Shown one piece after another: positions 39,719-49,096 of a stretch of DNA of 64,000 nucleotides. Made by a program: the position numbers and the translations under genes. The notes below the pieces were generated by a model. The model was not told where the DNA came from and did no database searches. It worked only from the letters and a program-made list of their open reading frames with translations. Source of the stretch: Microcella humidisoli (GTDB lineage Bacteria; Actinomycetota; Actinomycetes; Actinomycetales; Microbacteriaceae); assembly GCF_024362325.1 (NCBI RefSeq), contig NZ_CP101497.1:2232001-2296000 (forward strand), in the 5' to 3' direction. How positions within the stretch are numbered: position 1 is the stretch's first letter; every line of letters starts with the position of its first letter.

Positions 39719-40675
39719 ATGATGACCGACCGCCTCCGCCACATCCCCGTCATGCTCGACCGCACCCTCGAGCTCCTCGATCCCGCCCTGCGCGTCGAGG
39801 GTGCGGTGCTCGTCGACGCCACGCTCGGACTCGGCGGCCACGCCGAGGCGGCCCTCGAGCGGCATCCCGGCCTCACCCTCGTCGGTCTCGACCGCGACAC
39901 CGATGCGCTCGCGAAGGCCGGTGCTCGGCTGGCCCCCTTCGGCGACCGCGTGCACCTCGTCCACACCGTGTACAGCGGCGTGCGCGAGGCCCTCGACGGT
40001 CTCGGCATCGACCGCGCGACGGCGGTGCTCTTCGACCTCGGCGTCTCGTCGATGCAGCTCGACGAGGCCGAGCGCGGCTTCGCCTATGCGCAGGATGCCC
40101 CGCTCGACATGCGCATGGACCGCACGACGGGCATCACCGCGGCCACGATCCTGGCCGAGTACCCCGAGGCCGAGCTGCGTCGCATCTTCTACGCGTACGG
40201 CGAGGAGAAGCTCGCGCCGCGGTACGCCCGCAGCATCGTGCAGGCGCGTGCGGAGCATCCCCTCGAGCGCTCGTCGCAGCTCGTGCAGCTCATCATCGAC
40301 GCGACGCCGCGGGCCGTGCAGCGCGCGGGCCACCCGGCCAAGCGCGTGTTCCAGGCGCTGCGTATCGAGGTCAATGCCGAGCTCGCCGCGCTCGAAGCCG
40401 CCCTGCCGGCGGCGCTCGACGCGCTCGCGGTCGGGGGGCGCATCGTCGTGCTCGCCTACCAGTCGCTCGAAGACCGCATCGTGAAGCGCGAGCTCGCCGC
40501 CCGCTCACGGTCGACGGCGCCCGCCGGACTGCCCATCGAGCTGCCCGAGCACCGTCCCGAGTTCTCGCTGCTCGTGCGCGGGGCCGAGCAGGCCGACGAG
40601 GCCGAGCGCGCGCGCAACCCGCGAGCCATCCCGGTGCGCCTGCGTGCCGCCGAGCGGCTGCGAGACGCGGCATGA
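39719..40675 (+). CDS. rsmH: 16S rRNA (cytosine1402-N4)-methyltransferase
   Basis: A 318-residue SAM-dependent methyltransferase acting on C1402 in the 16S rRNA decoding centre. HIPVMLDRTLELLDP opens the family domain, DATLGLGGHAEAAL is the SAM-binding loop, and LFDLGVSSMQLDEAERGFAY with LDMRMD forms the active-site region. FQALRIEVNAELAALE and YQSLEDRIVKREL mark the C-terminal part. The start is uncertain: ATG 39719 or 39722 fit the family N-terminus, while an in-frame GTG at 39641 would add 26 poorly conserved residues. The stop overlaps the ftsL start as ATGA. Confidence 0.93.
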   Translation: MMTDRLRHIPVMLDRTLELLDPALRVEGAVLVDATLGLGGHAEAALERHPGLTLVGLDRDTDALAKAGARLAPFGDRVHLVHTVYSGVREALDGLGIDRATAVLFDLGVSSMQLDEAERGFAYAQDAPLDMRMDRTTGITAATILAEYPEAELRRIFYAYGEEKLAPRYARSIVQARAEHPLERSSQLVQLIIDATPRAVQRAGHPAKRVFQALRIEVNAELAALEAALPAALDALAVGGRIVVLAYQSLEDRIVKRELAARSRSTAPAGLPIELPEHRPEFSLLVRGAEQADEAERARNPRAIPVRLRAAERLRDAA

Positions 40676-41274
40676 GCGCCGTCCCGCTGACGACCGCGCC
40701 CCGCCCCCGCCGCAGCGCGCCCGCCGTCGCACCCCTCGAGGTCGTCGCGACGCGTCCGCAGCGGCGATCCCGACCGCGGGCCGTCTACGCGATCGTGACG
40801 GTCGCGGGTGTCTTCGCGATCCTGCTGACCCAGCTCATGCTGAGCATCGTGCTGTCGGACGGCGCGTATCGCATCACGGCGCTCGAGGCTCAGCGCATCG
40901 AGCTCGACCGCACGGCCCAGATGCTCACCGAAGACCTCAACGTCCTGGACTCCGCGCAGCACGTCGCGGCCAACGCCGAGTCGCTCGGCATGGTCGTGAG
41001 CACGGTGAGTCCCGCCTTCCTGCTCCTCTCCGATGGCACCGTGCAGGGCTCCCCCCAACCGGCGGGGGCCGGCTCGGGTGTGCTCGACGGTCGGGGCGAT
41101 CTCGTCGGCAATGTGCTGCTGACCGACGTGCCCCTCGTGACCCCGACGACGACGGGGGGTGCACCGGCCCTCGCTTCGGGCGAGTCTCCGGCGCCGTCGT
41201 CGCCGGGGTCGCTAGCCTCGGCCCCGAGCGCACCCGCTCCTGCGGGGGCTCTGCCCTCGCCTGTGACGCGCTGA
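40672..41274 (+). CDS. ftsL: Cell division protein FtsL-like
   Basis: A 200-residue single-pass membrane protein in the ftsL position. A basic cytoplasmic tail (about 1-37) is followed by one helix (VYAIVTVAGVFAILLTQLMLSIVLS, about 38-62). A short coiled coil comes next (ITALEAQRIELDRTAQMLTEDLNVL). The long C-terminal part is rich in Ala, Pro and Ser and low in complexity. Sequence conservation in FtsL is weak everywhere; the call rests on topology, coiled coil and position between rsmH and ftsI. It would join FtsQ and FtsB in activating FtsW-FtsI. It is coupled to rsmH by ATGA. Confidence 0.8.
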   Translation: MSAVPLTTAPRPRRSAPAVAPLEVVATRPQRRSRPRAVYAIVTVAGVFAILLTQLMLSIVLSDGAYRITALEAQRIELDRTAQMLTEDLNVLDSAQHVAANAESLGMVVSTVSPAFLLLSDGTVQGSPQPAGAGSGVLDGRGDLVGNVLLTDVPLVTPTTTGGAPALASGESPAPSSPGSLASAPSAPAPAGALPSPVTR

Positions 41275-41296
41275 TCGACGAGAAGGGGATCCCCGC

Positions 41297-43072
41297 ATGG
41301 TGACCGCCGCTCGGCGCACACGCCGCCGACTCGCCGCCTGGATGCTCGTGCTCGCGATCATCCTGTCGTCGTTCATCGTGCGCCTCGTCGATATCCAGGT
41401 CGTGCGCGCGCAAGAGCTGGCCGACGAGTCGGAGGCCCGCCGGTCGATCCCGCTCACGATCTACGGGGCGCGCGGCGACATCGTCGATGCGACCGGTGTC
41501 GTGCTCGCCGACTCGGTCTACCGCTACGACATCACGATCTCTCCGCGGTTCGTCAAGGACTACCGGCTCACGGATCCCGAGTCGGGCGAGAAGTCGGAGC
41601 ACACGGTCGCGGAGGCGCTCGCGGCCGTCGCGGGGATCGTCGGGGGTGACCCCGCGGCGATGCTCGCCGAGATTCAGAGCCAGCTCGCGGCTGATCCGGC
41701 CGACGACCACGCCTACCTCGCCCGCCGGGTCACGACCGAGCAGTTCCAGGCCGTGCGCGAGCTGCGCATCCCATGGGTGTACTGGGAGCGCCTGCCGAGC
41801 CGCACCTACCCGAACGGGCAGATCGCGGGGAATCTCGTCGGGTTCCTCGGCACCGACGGTCCGCAGACCGGGCTCGAGCGGCGCCTCGACGAGTGCCTCG
41901 CGGCCACCCACGGCACGTCGACCTACGAGCGCGGCGCCGACGGCGTGCGCTTGCCCGGCACGACGGTCGTGCAGCAGGAGGCCGTTGACGGCGGCACGCT
42001 GCGGCTCACGATCGATGCCGACGTGCAGTGGTTCGCGCAGCAGACGATCGCCGAGCAGGCCATCGCGATCGGCGCCGACTGGGCGACCGCCTGGGTGGTG
42101 CGCGTCGACGATGGGCATGTCATCGCGGCGGCCGACTGGCCGACGGTCGACCCGAACGATGTCGATGGCACCTCGGTCGACAATCTCGGCTCCCGCAGCT
42201 TCAGCTCGCCTTTCGAGCCCGGCTCGGTCATCAAGTCGCTCACTTTCGCGGCGCTCATCGACGCGGGCCTCACGACGCCCCGCGAGCAGGTCATCGCCCC
42301 GGGTCGCCTGCCGACGATCGCCAACTACTCGATCACCGACGCCTGGGCACACGACGACCTGCGGCTCACCACGACGGGCGTGCTCATGCGCTCGTCCAAC
42401 ACGGGAACCTCCGTGCTGAGCTCGCGCCTCACGGTGCAGCAGCGCCACGACTACCTCGCCAAGTTCGGCATCGGCGAGGAGACCGCGGTCGACTTCCTCG
42501 GCGAGTCGAGCGGGCGGCTGGGCGATCCCGAGACCATCGACGGCCACGGCGCGCTCACCCAGATGTTCGGTCAGGGCATGTCGGCGACGAGCGCGCAGAT
42601 CGCGAGCGCCTACCAGGCCCTCGGCAACGGGGGCGTGCGCCTGCCGCTCACGCTCGTGGCCGGGTGCGAGCACGCCGACGGCACCGTCACCCACACGCCG
42701 CCGACCGAGGGCGTGCGCGCCGTGTCGGAGTCGGCCGCCGACCAGACGCTCGCGATGATGCAGAGCGTCGCGACCGACAGCGCCATTGCGAGCCTCATCG
42801 ACATCCCCGGCTACCGCGTCGCGGCGAAGACGGGCACGGCCGAGGTCGCCCGCAACGGCCGCTACACCGACGAGCGCATCATCTCGGTCGCCGGCATCGC
42901 GCCCGCCGACGACCCCGAGTTCGTCGTTGTCGTGACCTACGGCAAGCCCGATACGATGAAGACGTCGGCTACCGCGGCGCCCACCTTCCGGTCGATCATG
43001 ACCCAGGTGCTCACGACCTTCCGGGTTGCGCCCTCGAGTGAGCCGGCGCCCCGCCTTCCGACCACCTGGTAG
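41297..43072 (+). CDS. ftsI: Septal penicillin-binding protein FtsI (PBP3)
   Basis: A 591-residue class B transpeptidase for septal peptidoglycan. A basic N-terminus and one helix (about 12-32, AWMLVLAIILSSFIVRLVDIQ) anchor it. The non-catalytic dimerisation part contains GARGDIVDATGVVLADSVYRY, then AYLARRVTTEQF. The transpeptidase domain has the active-site tetrad FEPGSVIK (Ser310), SSN at 366-368 and AKTGTAE (Lys511). Lengths and motif spacing are normal. A gap of 22 bases separates it from ftsL. No PASTA domains follow the transpeptidase domain, unlike some actinobacterial PBPs. Confidence 0.95.
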   Translation: MVTAARRTRRRLAAWMLVLAIILSSFIVRLVDIQVVRAQELADESEARRSIPLTIYGARGDIVDATGVVLADSVYRYDITISPRFVKDYRLTDPESGEKSEHTVAEALAAVAGIVGGDPAAMLAEIQSQLAADPADDHAYLARRVTTEQFQAVRELRIPWVYWERLPSRTYPNGQIAGNLVGFLGTDGPQTGLERRLDECLAATHGTSTYERGADGVRLPGTTVVQQEAVDGGTLRLTIDADVQWFAQQTIAEQAIAIGADWATAWVVRVDDGHVIAAADWPTVDPNDVDGTSVDNLGSRSFSSPFEPGSVIKSLTFAALIDAGLTTPREQVIAPGRLPTIANYSITDAWAHDDLRLTTTGVLMRSSNTGTSVLSSRLTVQQRHDYLAKFGIGEETAVDFLGESSGRLGDPETIDGHGALTQMFGQGMSATSAQIASAYQALGNGGVRLPLTLVAGCEHADGTVTHTPPTEGVRAVSESAADQTLAMMQSVATDSAIASLIDIPGYRVAAKTGTAEVARNGRYTDERIISVAGIAPADDPEFVVVVTYGKPDTMKTSATAAPTFRSIMTQVLTTFRVAPSSEPAPRLPTTW

Positions 43073-43097
43073 GCGCCGCCCACGAATCGAGGTTGCG

Positions 43098-44633
43098 TTG
43101 TCCGGTCCTGCCCCCGTCGTGCTGCGACCGGAGCACCTCCCGCCCCGCGCGATCGCCGAGCTCGCTGACGCGTTCGCGCTGACGCTGCTCGGGCCGGCGT
43201 CGGCGGCGGTCACGGGCATCGCGGTCGCGGCCTCGCACGTGCATCCGGGCGATCTGTATGTCGGCATGCAGGGTGCGCACGCGCACGGAGCGGCGTTCGC
43301 GGCCGAGGCGCGCGCGCACGGCGCGGTCGCGCTGCTGACGGATGCCGCGGGGCGCGACCTGGCCGCCGAGGCCGGGCTGCCGGTGCTCGTCGCCGCGCAG
43401 CCGCGCGCCCTGCTCGGGGCGCTCTCGGCCTGGGTCTACGGCACGGTGGATGCTCCGCTCGAGCTCTACGGGGTGACGGGTACGAACGGCAAGACCTCGA
43501 CGGCCTACCTGCTCGACGCCGTGCTGCGGCAGCTGGGCAAGCGCACGGGACTCAGCACGACGGCCGAGCGCGTCATCGACGGCGAGCGCTCGGCGAGCCG
43601 CCTCACGACGCCCGAGGCGCCCGAGGTGCACGCGATGATCGCCCTCATGCGCGAGCGCGGCATCGACGCCGCGACGCTCGAGGTGAGCGCGCAGGCGCTC
43701 ACCCGGCACCGTGTCGACGGCGTGCGGTTCGGCGTCGTCGGATTCACCAACCTCAGCCACGACCACCTCGACGACTACGGCACGATGAAGGCCTACCTCG
43801 CCGCCAAGGCGCAGCTGTTCGCCGCCGAGCGCGCCGGCACGGGGGTCGTCTCGCTCGATTCGTCGTACGGTGCGCGCGTCGTCGAGCTCGCGGAGGTGGC
43901 GGTGACGACCATCACCTCGCGCGCCGACGTGCAGGCCGACTGGCGCGTCGCGGTGACGCGCGAGCTGCCCGAGCGCACCGACTTCCGGCTGACCGCGCCC
44001 GACGGGCAGTCGCTCGAGTCGGCCGTCCCGGTCATCGGCACCCACATGGCAGCGAACGCGGGTCTCGCGATCGTCATGCTCGTGCGGGCGGGGCACGCGC
44101 TCGACGACATCGCGGCGGCGCTCGGCGGCGAGCCCATCGACGTCTACCTGCCGGGCCGTGCCGAGCGCGTGTCGGGCGACCGCGGGCCGAGTGTGTACGT
44201 CGACTTCGGGCACAGCGCCGACGCCTACGCGACGACCCTCGCCGCCCTGCGCCGCTTCACCGAGGGCCGCCTCATCATCCTGTGCGCGGCGAACGGCAAT
44301 CGCGATGCCACGAAGCGCTTCGAGATGGGCCGCGTCGCCGCCGAGGGCAGCGACATCGTAATCGTGACCGATCACCACCCGCGGCTTGAAGATCCGGCCG
44401 CGATCCGCGCCGCACTGCTCGAGGGGGCGGCCGCAGCCGAGTCGGCCGCCGAGGTGATCGAGATCGCCGTGCCCGAGCAGGCCATCCGGCATGCGGTCAC
44501 GATCGCCCGCGAGGGCGACACGATCCTGTGGGCCGGTCCTGGCCACCTCGACTATCGCGACGTCGGGGGGACGAAGGTGCCCTTCTTCGCCCGCGACCTC
44601 GCGCGCGCGGCGCTGCGCGATGCGGGCTGGTAG
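43098..44633 (+). CDS. murE: MurE: UDP-MurNAc-L-Ala-D-Glu ligase with non-DAP-type substrate motifs
   Basis: A 511-residue Mur ligase that adds the third residue of the peptidoglycan stem peptide. The P-loop is [15 protein letters not shown], followed by [26 protein letters not shown] and the carbamylated Lys region [14 protein letters not shown]. The DNPR motif that holds diaminopimelate in DAP-type enzymes reads DHHPR (425-429), and GKGHE reads GPGHL (480-484). Another residue (Lys, Orn, diaminobutyrate or homoserine) is therefore likely at position 3, as in B-type peptidoglycan. The start is TTG with GAGG 5 nt before; earlier in-frame ATGs would overlap ftsI. The frame continues past the TAG into the next gene. 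Confidence 0.92.
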   Translation: MSGPAPVVLRPEHLPPRAIAELADAFALTLLGPASAAVTGIAVAASHVHPGDLYVGMQGAHAHGAAFAAEARAHGAVALLTDAAGRDLAAEAGLPVLVAAQPRALLGALSAWVYGTVDAPLELYGVTGTNGKTSTAYLLDAVLRQLGKRTGLSTTAERVIDGERSASRLTTPEAPEVHAMIALMRERGIDAATLEVSAQALTRHRVDGVRFGVVGFTNLSHDHLDDYGTMKAYLAAKAQLFAAERAGTGVVSLDSSYGARVVELAEVAVTTITSRADVQADWRVAVTRELPERTDFRLTAPDGQSLESAVPVIGTHMAANAGLAIVMLVRAGHALDDIAAALGGEPIDVYLPGRAERVSGDRGPSVYVDFGHSADAYATTLAALRRFTEGRLIILCAANGNRDATKRFEMGRVAAEGSDIVIVTDHHPRLEDPAAIRAALLEGAAAAESAAEVIEIAVPEQAIRHAVTIAREGDTILWAGPGHLDYRDVGGTKVPFFARDLARAALRDAGW

Positions 44634-44639
44634 GCCGCG

Positions 44640-45287
44640 ATGACCGGTTCCGTGCTGCTCGACGATGCCCGCCACGACTCCGAGGGCTCGACGATCGACG
44701 TGCGCGTCGGCGGGGAGCGGCGCACGGTGCGCGTGGGCGCGCTCGGCCCCGCCTCGATCGACCGCGCGGTGGCCGCCCTCGAGGCCGCGCTGGCGCGCGG
44801 CGAGTCGATCGACGAGGCCATCGGGGGCCTGGCGGTCGAGCAGGTCGCGCGCCGCACCGCTCCCCTCCGTGCGGCCGACGGCGCGCTGCTGCTCGACGAC
44901 ACGGGCTCGACCCACGTCGACGACGTGCGGGCCTCGCTGCGCGTGCTCGCCGACCTCGGGCGCTCGGGGCTGCGAACGATCGCCGTCATCGGGCCGCTCG
45001 CCGTCGACGAGCCCGATCGCTTCGAGGTGCACGACGCGCTGGGCCGCATCATCGTGCGCCTCGACGTGCGCCAACTCGTCGTGATCGGCCACGGCGCCCG
45101 TCACCTGCACATGGCCGCGGGGCTCGAGGGGTCGTGGGACGGCGAGTCTGTGCTCATGGACGACCTCGGCAGCGCGTACGATTTCGTGCGTGCGACGAGC
45201 GGAGCAGACGCGGTGATCCTCATCTCTGGAGGAGCGGACCTCGACCTCGGCGACCTCGTCGACCGGCTGAGCGGAGACCGTCCGTGA
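44640..45287 (+). CDS. Truncated, motif-altered MurF-like protein
   Basis: A 215-residue protein at the murF locus that matches only the second half of MurF. The middle part [25 protein letters not shown] corresponds to the MurF 'NA' helix region. [18 protein letters not shown] replaces the family's DD-YNANPDSMRAAL (residues 86-93), and [27 protein letters not shown] replaces GDMAELG...H..IG. The actinobacterial MurF block [20 protein letters not shown] is still recognisable, and the final KGSR is ISGGAD. The N-terminal substrate domain and the P-loop are missing, so ATP-dependent D-Ala-D-Ala ligation is not expected. It is in the murE frame after one TAG, and its stop overlaps mraY as GTGA. 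The open frame argues for retention, not decay. Confidence 0.8.
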   Translation: MTGSVLLDDARHDSEGSTIDVRVGGERRTVRVGALGPASIDRAVAALEAALARGESIDEAIGGLAVEQVARRTAPLRAADGALLLDDTGSTHVDDVRASLRVLADLGRSGLRTIAVIGPLAVDEPDRFEVHDALGRIIVRLDVRQLVVIGHGARHLHMAAGLEGSWDGESVLMDDLGSAYDFVRATSGADAVILISGGADLDLGDLVDRLSGDRP

Positions 45288-46381
45288 TCGCCCTGCTGAC
45301 GGCCGGCGCGTTCTCGCTCGGGTTCACCCTGTTCATGACCCCGCTCTTCATCCGCCTGTTCGAGCGAATCGGCTGGGGTCAGTTCATCCGAGACGATGGC
45401 CCGCAGTCGCACCACACCAAGCGCGGCACGCCGACCATGGGCGGCATCGTCTTCATCCTCGGCTCGGTGCTCGGCTACTTCTTCGGCCATCTGGTGGCGG
45501 GGGAGCGCATCACGGCGAGCGCCCTGCTCGTGCTGCTGCTCATGATCGGCCTCGGGGTCGTGGGCTTCATCGACGACTTCACGAAGACCCGCAAGCAGCG
45601 CAGCCTCGGTCTCGGCGGCTGGGCGAAGATCGCCGGGCAGGCGATCGTGGCGACGGTGTTCGCCGTGCTCGCCCTCTCGTTCCCCGACGAGAACGGCCTC
45701 ACGCCCGCCTCCACGGCCATCTCCGCCGTGCGCGACATCCACTGGCTCGATCTGGCCGTGCTCGGTTCGGTCGGCGCGGTCGTCGCCTTCGCCGTGTGGG
45801 TCAACATCATCGTCGTCAGCACGTCGAACGCGGTCAACGTGGCCGACGGCCTCGACGGCCTGGCGACCGGGGCCTCGATCCTCTCGATCTCGGCCTACAT
45901 CTTCATCGCCTTTTGGCAGTTCAACCAGTCGTGCGGCAGCGACGCGCTCGACCCCGCCAACATCGGCCGCTGCTACGAGGTGCGCGACTCCCTCGACCTC
46001 GCGATCGTGTCGGCCGCGATCGCGGCGAGCCTCATCGGCTTCCTGTGGTGGAACACCTCTCCCGCCCAGATCTTCATGGGCGACACGGGATCACTCGCCA
46101 TCGGCGGCGCGCTCGCGGCCCTCGCGATCCTCACGCGCACCGAACTGCTGCTCGTGCTCATCGGTGGCCTGTTCCTCATCGTGACGGGGTCGGTGATCCT
46201 CCAGCGCGCCTACTTCAAGATCACGAAGGGCAAGCGCATCTTCCTCATGAGCCCGCTGCACCACCACTTCGAGCTGAAGGGCTGGGCCGAGGTGACGGTC
46301 GTCGTGCGCTTCTGGCTCATCGGCGGATTCTTCGTGGCGCTCGGGGTGGGGCTCTTCTACCTCGAGTGGGTCAGCCAGTAG
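45284..46381 (+). CDS. mraY: Phospho-MurNAc-pentapeptide transferase MraY
   Basis: A 365-residue membrane enzyme that makes lipid I from UDP-MurNAc-pentapeptide and undecaprenyl phosphate. About ten helices are visible. Cytoplasmic signatures are [34 protein letters not shown] with the metal-binding Asp pair, [30 protein letters not shown], and the C-terminal [13 protein letters not shown]. All are intact. The start is GTG, overlapping the MurF-like stop (GTGA). The start codon of murD follows 2 bases after its stop. Confidence 0.95.
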   Translation: MIALLTAGAFSLGFTLFMTPLFIRLFERIGWGQFIRDDGPQSHHTKRGTPTMGGIVFILGSVLGYFFGHLVAGERITASALLVLLLMIGLGVVGFIDDFTKTRKQRSLGLGGWAKIAGQAIVATVFAVLALSFPDENGLTPASTAISAVRDIHWLDLAVLGSVGAVVAFAVWVNIIVVSTSNAVNVADGLDGLATGASILSISAYIFIAFWQFNQSCGSDALDPANIGRCYEVRDSLDLAIVSAAIAASLIGFLWWNTSPAQIFMGDTGSLAIGGALAALAILTRTELLLVLIGGLFLIVTGSVILQRAYFKITKGKRIFLMSPLHHHFELKGWAEVTVVVRFWLIGGFFVALGVGLFYLEWVSQ

Positions 46382-46383
46382 CC

Positions 46384-47907
46384 GTGCAGCGCCCTCACGA
46401 CCTCCAGAGCTGGCACGACGACTGGTCGGGCCTGCGCGTCCTCGTGCTCGGCCTCGGTGTCACGGGCTTCTCCGTCGCCGATACCCTTGCCGAGCTCGGC
46501 TGCCGCGTCGCCGTTGCGGCGCACCGTCCCGATGATGACCGCGCGCGCATCCTGCCCGTGATCGGGGTCGAGCTCGTCGAGCTCGATTCCGGCGACAGCG
46601 TGCCGCCGCGTTTCGCCGAGCTCGACCCCGAACTCGTCGTCGTGTCGCCCGGGTACCTGCCCGAGCACCCCCACGTGGTCTGGGCGCGCGATCGCGGCGT
46701 GGCGCTGTGGGGTGATGTCGAGCTCGCCTGGCGCGTGCGCGACAAGGTCGGCCCGCCGGCAGAGTGGCTGCTCATCACGGGCACCAATGGCAAGACCACG
46801 ACGACCCAGTTGGCGGCGACCATGCTGCAGCAGGACGGCCGCCGCGTCGCTCCGTGCGGCAACATCGGCGTTCCCGTGCTCGATGCCATCCGCGACCCCG
46901 CGGGGTTCGATGCGCTCGTCGTCGAGCTCTCGAGCTTCCAGCTGCACTGGATGCCCACGGCGGGACCCGGCGCGGTCACACCGCTCGCGAGCGCGTGCCT
47001 CAACATCGCCGAAGACCACTACGACTGGCACGGCAGCGCTGAGGCCTACGCCGCCGCGAAAGCCAAGATCTACGCCAACACGCGCGTCGCGTGCGTCTAC
47101 AACCTCGGCGACCCGGCGACGATGCGCATGGTCGAAGAGGCCGAGGTGCAGGAGGGCTGCCGGGCGATCGGTTTCGGGGCGACCGTGCCCGGACCGAGCG
47201 ACGTCGGCGTCGTCGACGACCTGCTCGTCGACCGCGCGTTCCTCGACGAACGGCGCACGAGCGCTCTCGAGCTCGCTGAGCTCGCCGATGTCGCCGCCGC
47301 GGGGCTCGCGACGCCGCACGGGCTCGCGAACGCCCTCGCGGCCGCGGCCCTCGCGCGGGCGGCGGGAGCGGCTCCGTCATCGATTCGGGATGCCCTCCGC
47401 CGGTTCCGCGTCGACGCGCACCGCACCGAGCTCATCGCCATCACGGCCGACATCGCCTGGGTCGACGACTCCAAAGCGACGAATCCGCACGCCGCGGCCT
47501 CGGCATTGAGCGCCTACCGCTCGGTGGTCTGGATCGTGGGCGGTCTGCTCAAGGGCGTCGACCTGTCGCCCCTCGTCGAGGCGCATGCCGGGCGCTTGCG
47601 CGCGGCCATCATCATCGGCGTCGACCGCGAGGCCGTGCGGGCGGTGTTCGCGCGACACGCGCCCGCCCTGCCGCTGTTCGAGGTCGAGGCGCACGAGACT
47701 GAGCGGGTGATGCCGACCGCCGTGCGGTTGGCGGCCGACGTGGCGCAGGGTGGCGACACCGTGCTGCTCGCGCCGGCCGCGGCATCCATGGACCAGTTCA
47801 TCGACTACGCCGACCGCGGCAACCGCTTCGCCGCCGCCGTACGGCAGCACCTGGAGGGGGAGGCCCATGACAACGGTCCGTCCTCCGCGGGGTCGCCCGA
47901 CGCCTGA
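46384..47907 (+). CDS. murD: UDP-N-acetylmuramoylalanine-D-glutamate ligase
   Basis: A 507-residue Mur ligase that adds D-Glu to UDP-MurNAc-L-Ala. It has an N-terminal Rossmann part (VLVLGLGVTGFSVADTLAELG), the ATP loop LLITGTNGKTTTTQLAATML, NIGVPVLDA, ELSSFQLHWM, the NIAEDHYDWHGSAEAYAAAKAKIY block with the carbamylated Lys, and DDSKATNPHAA. The C-terminal domain has VWIVGGLLKGVDLSPL and LLAPAAASMDQFIDYADRGNRF. The start is GTG 2 bases after mraY. Its last 41 bases overlap ftsW in another frame. Confidence 0.94.
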   Translation: MQRPHDLQSWHDDWSGLRVLVLGLGVTGFSVADTLAELGCRVAVAAHRPDDDRARILPVIGVELVELDSGDSVPPRFAELDPELVVVSPGYLPEHPHVVWARDRGVALWGDVELAWRVRDKVGPPAEWLLITGTNGKTTTTQLAATMLQQDGRRVAPCGNIGVPVLDAIRDPAGFDALVVELSSFQLHWMPTAGPGAVTPLASACLNIAEDHYDWHGSAEAYAAAKAKIYANTRVACVYNLGDPATMRMVEEAEVQEGCRAIGFGATVPGPSDVGVVDDLLVDRAFLDERRTSALELAELADVAAAGLATPHGLANALAAAALARAAGAAPSSIRDALRRFRVDAHRTELIAITADIAWVDDSKATNPHAAASALSAYRSVVWIVGGLLKGVDLSPLVEAHAGRLRAAIIIGVDREAVRAVFARHAPALPLFEVEAHETERVMPTAVRLAADVAQGGDTVLLAPAAASMDQFIDYADRGNRFAAAVRQHLEGEAHDNGPSSAGSPDA

Positions 47908-49096
47908 GCCCGGCCCGGTTCCGCGGTCTCCCGCGACCGCGCGCGTCGTCGTGCGCCGCCTGTTCGGGGTCGAGCACCCCGACGCGATGATCGTCGTGGG
48001 CACGGTCATCTTCCTGGTGCTGTTCGGGCTCGTCATGGTGCTCTCGTCGTCGGCCGTGACCTCGGCGCAGAACAACGAGGGCGACTTCTTCGCGGTGTTC
48101 CTGCGGCAGGGCCTCTTCGCCCTCATCGGCATCCCGCTCATGCTCATGATCGCTCGGCTGCCCGCCGTGTTCTGGCGGCGCTGGGCGCGGGTTGCCGTCA
48201 TGGTGGGCCTCGGGCTGCAGTTGCTCGTCTTCACGGGCCTCGGCTACGGCTACGGCGGCAACCAGAACTGGATCTCGATCGGCGGTCTCACCGCCCAGCC
48301 GTCGGAATTCCTCAAGCTCGCCCTCGTCGTCTGGCTCGCCACGGTGCTCGCCGACCGCGCCAATGCCTTCACCGACTGGCGCAGCGTGGCGATCCCGGCC
48401 GTGCCGATCTCGGGGGTCGCGATCGGCATGGTGCTGCTGGGGCAAGACCTCGGCACGGCATCCATCATGATCGCGATCGTGCTCGCCGCCCTGTACTTCG
48501 CGGGGGCGCCGCTGCGGTACCTCGCGGGACTCGTGGGCGCGGTCGCGCTCGGAGCGGTGGTCTTCGCCCTCACCTCGAGCTCGCGGTCGAGCCGTATCGA
48601 CGTGTGGCTCAACGGCTGCGCTCCCGAGGACTACGAGTTCACGTGCTGGCAGTCGGTGCACGCCCTGTGGGCTCTCGGCTCGGGCGGCGTGTGGGGCGTG
48701 GGCCTCGGCAACTCGGCGACGAAGTGGCGCTGGCTGCCGCACGCCGAGAGCGACTTCATCTTCGCGATCATCGGCGAAGAGCTCGGGCTCATCGGCGCGA
48801 TCGTCGTGCTCGTGCTGCTCGCCGTGCTCGCGGTCGGCCTCGTGCGCCTCGTGCGCGCCCACGAGAAGCCCTTCCACCGCATCGCGACGGGCGCGATTAT
48901 GGTCTGGATCATCGGGCAGTCGCTCGTCAACATCGCCGTCGTGCTCGGAATGCTGCCGGTACTCGGGGTGCCGCTGCCCTTCATCTCCGCGGGCGGCACC
49001 GCGCTCGTCTCGTCGTTGCTCGCGATCGGGGTCGTGCTCTCGCTCGCCCGCGATCTGCCGCTGCCCGCTCGCACCGCAGCGCCGGTCGCCCGATGA
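47867..49096 (+). CDS. ftsW: Septal peptidoglycan polymerase FtsW
   Basis: A 409-residue SEDS glycosyltransferase that polymerises lipid II together with FtsI. A basic Pro-rich cytoplasmic tail (1-37) precedes about ten helices. Family signatures are NQNWISIGGLTAQPSEFLKLALVVW, GQDLGTASIMIAIVLAALYFAG, the AESDFIFAIIGEELGLIGAIVVL block with its Glu-Glu, and VPLPFISAGGTALVSSLLAIG. The ATG with GGAGGGGGAG lies inside the 3' end of murD, an overlap of 41 bases; a start after the murD stop would remove conserved tail and the ribosome binding site. The stop overlaps murG as ATGA. Confidence 0.94.
   Translation: MTTVRPPRGRPTPEPGPVPRSPATARVVVRRLFGVEHPDAMIVVGTVIFLVLFGLVMVLSSSAVTSAQNNEGDFFAVFLRQGLFALIGIPLMLMIARLPAVFWRRWARVAVMVGLGLQLLVFTGLGYGYGGNQNWISIGGLTAQPSEFLKLALVVWLATVLADRANAFTDWRSVAIPAVPISGVAIGMVLLGQDLGTASIMIAIVLAALYFAGAPLRYLAGLVGAVALGAVVFALTSSSRSSRIDVWLNGCAPEDYEFTCWQSVHALWALGSGGVWGVGLGNSATKWRWLPHAESDFIFAIIGEELGLIGAIVVLVLLAVLAVGLVRLVRAHEKPFHRIATGAIMVWIIGQSLVNIAVVLGMLPVLGVPLPFISAGGTALVSSLLAIGVVLSLARDLPLPARTAAPVAR

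Noticed and set aside
43011..45110. A 699-codon antisense frame over murE and the MurF-like gene, considered as a reason for the short murF
   Set aside because: Composition is that of other antisense shadows, with no ribosome binding site and no motif. It does not explain the missing murF half.
44640..45287. Calling the murF-position frame a plain pseudogene
   Set aside because: The frame is open over 215 codons, coupled to mraY, and keeps family-like spacing. Decay would be expected to bring stops or frameshifts, so I report it as a gene with altered motifs.
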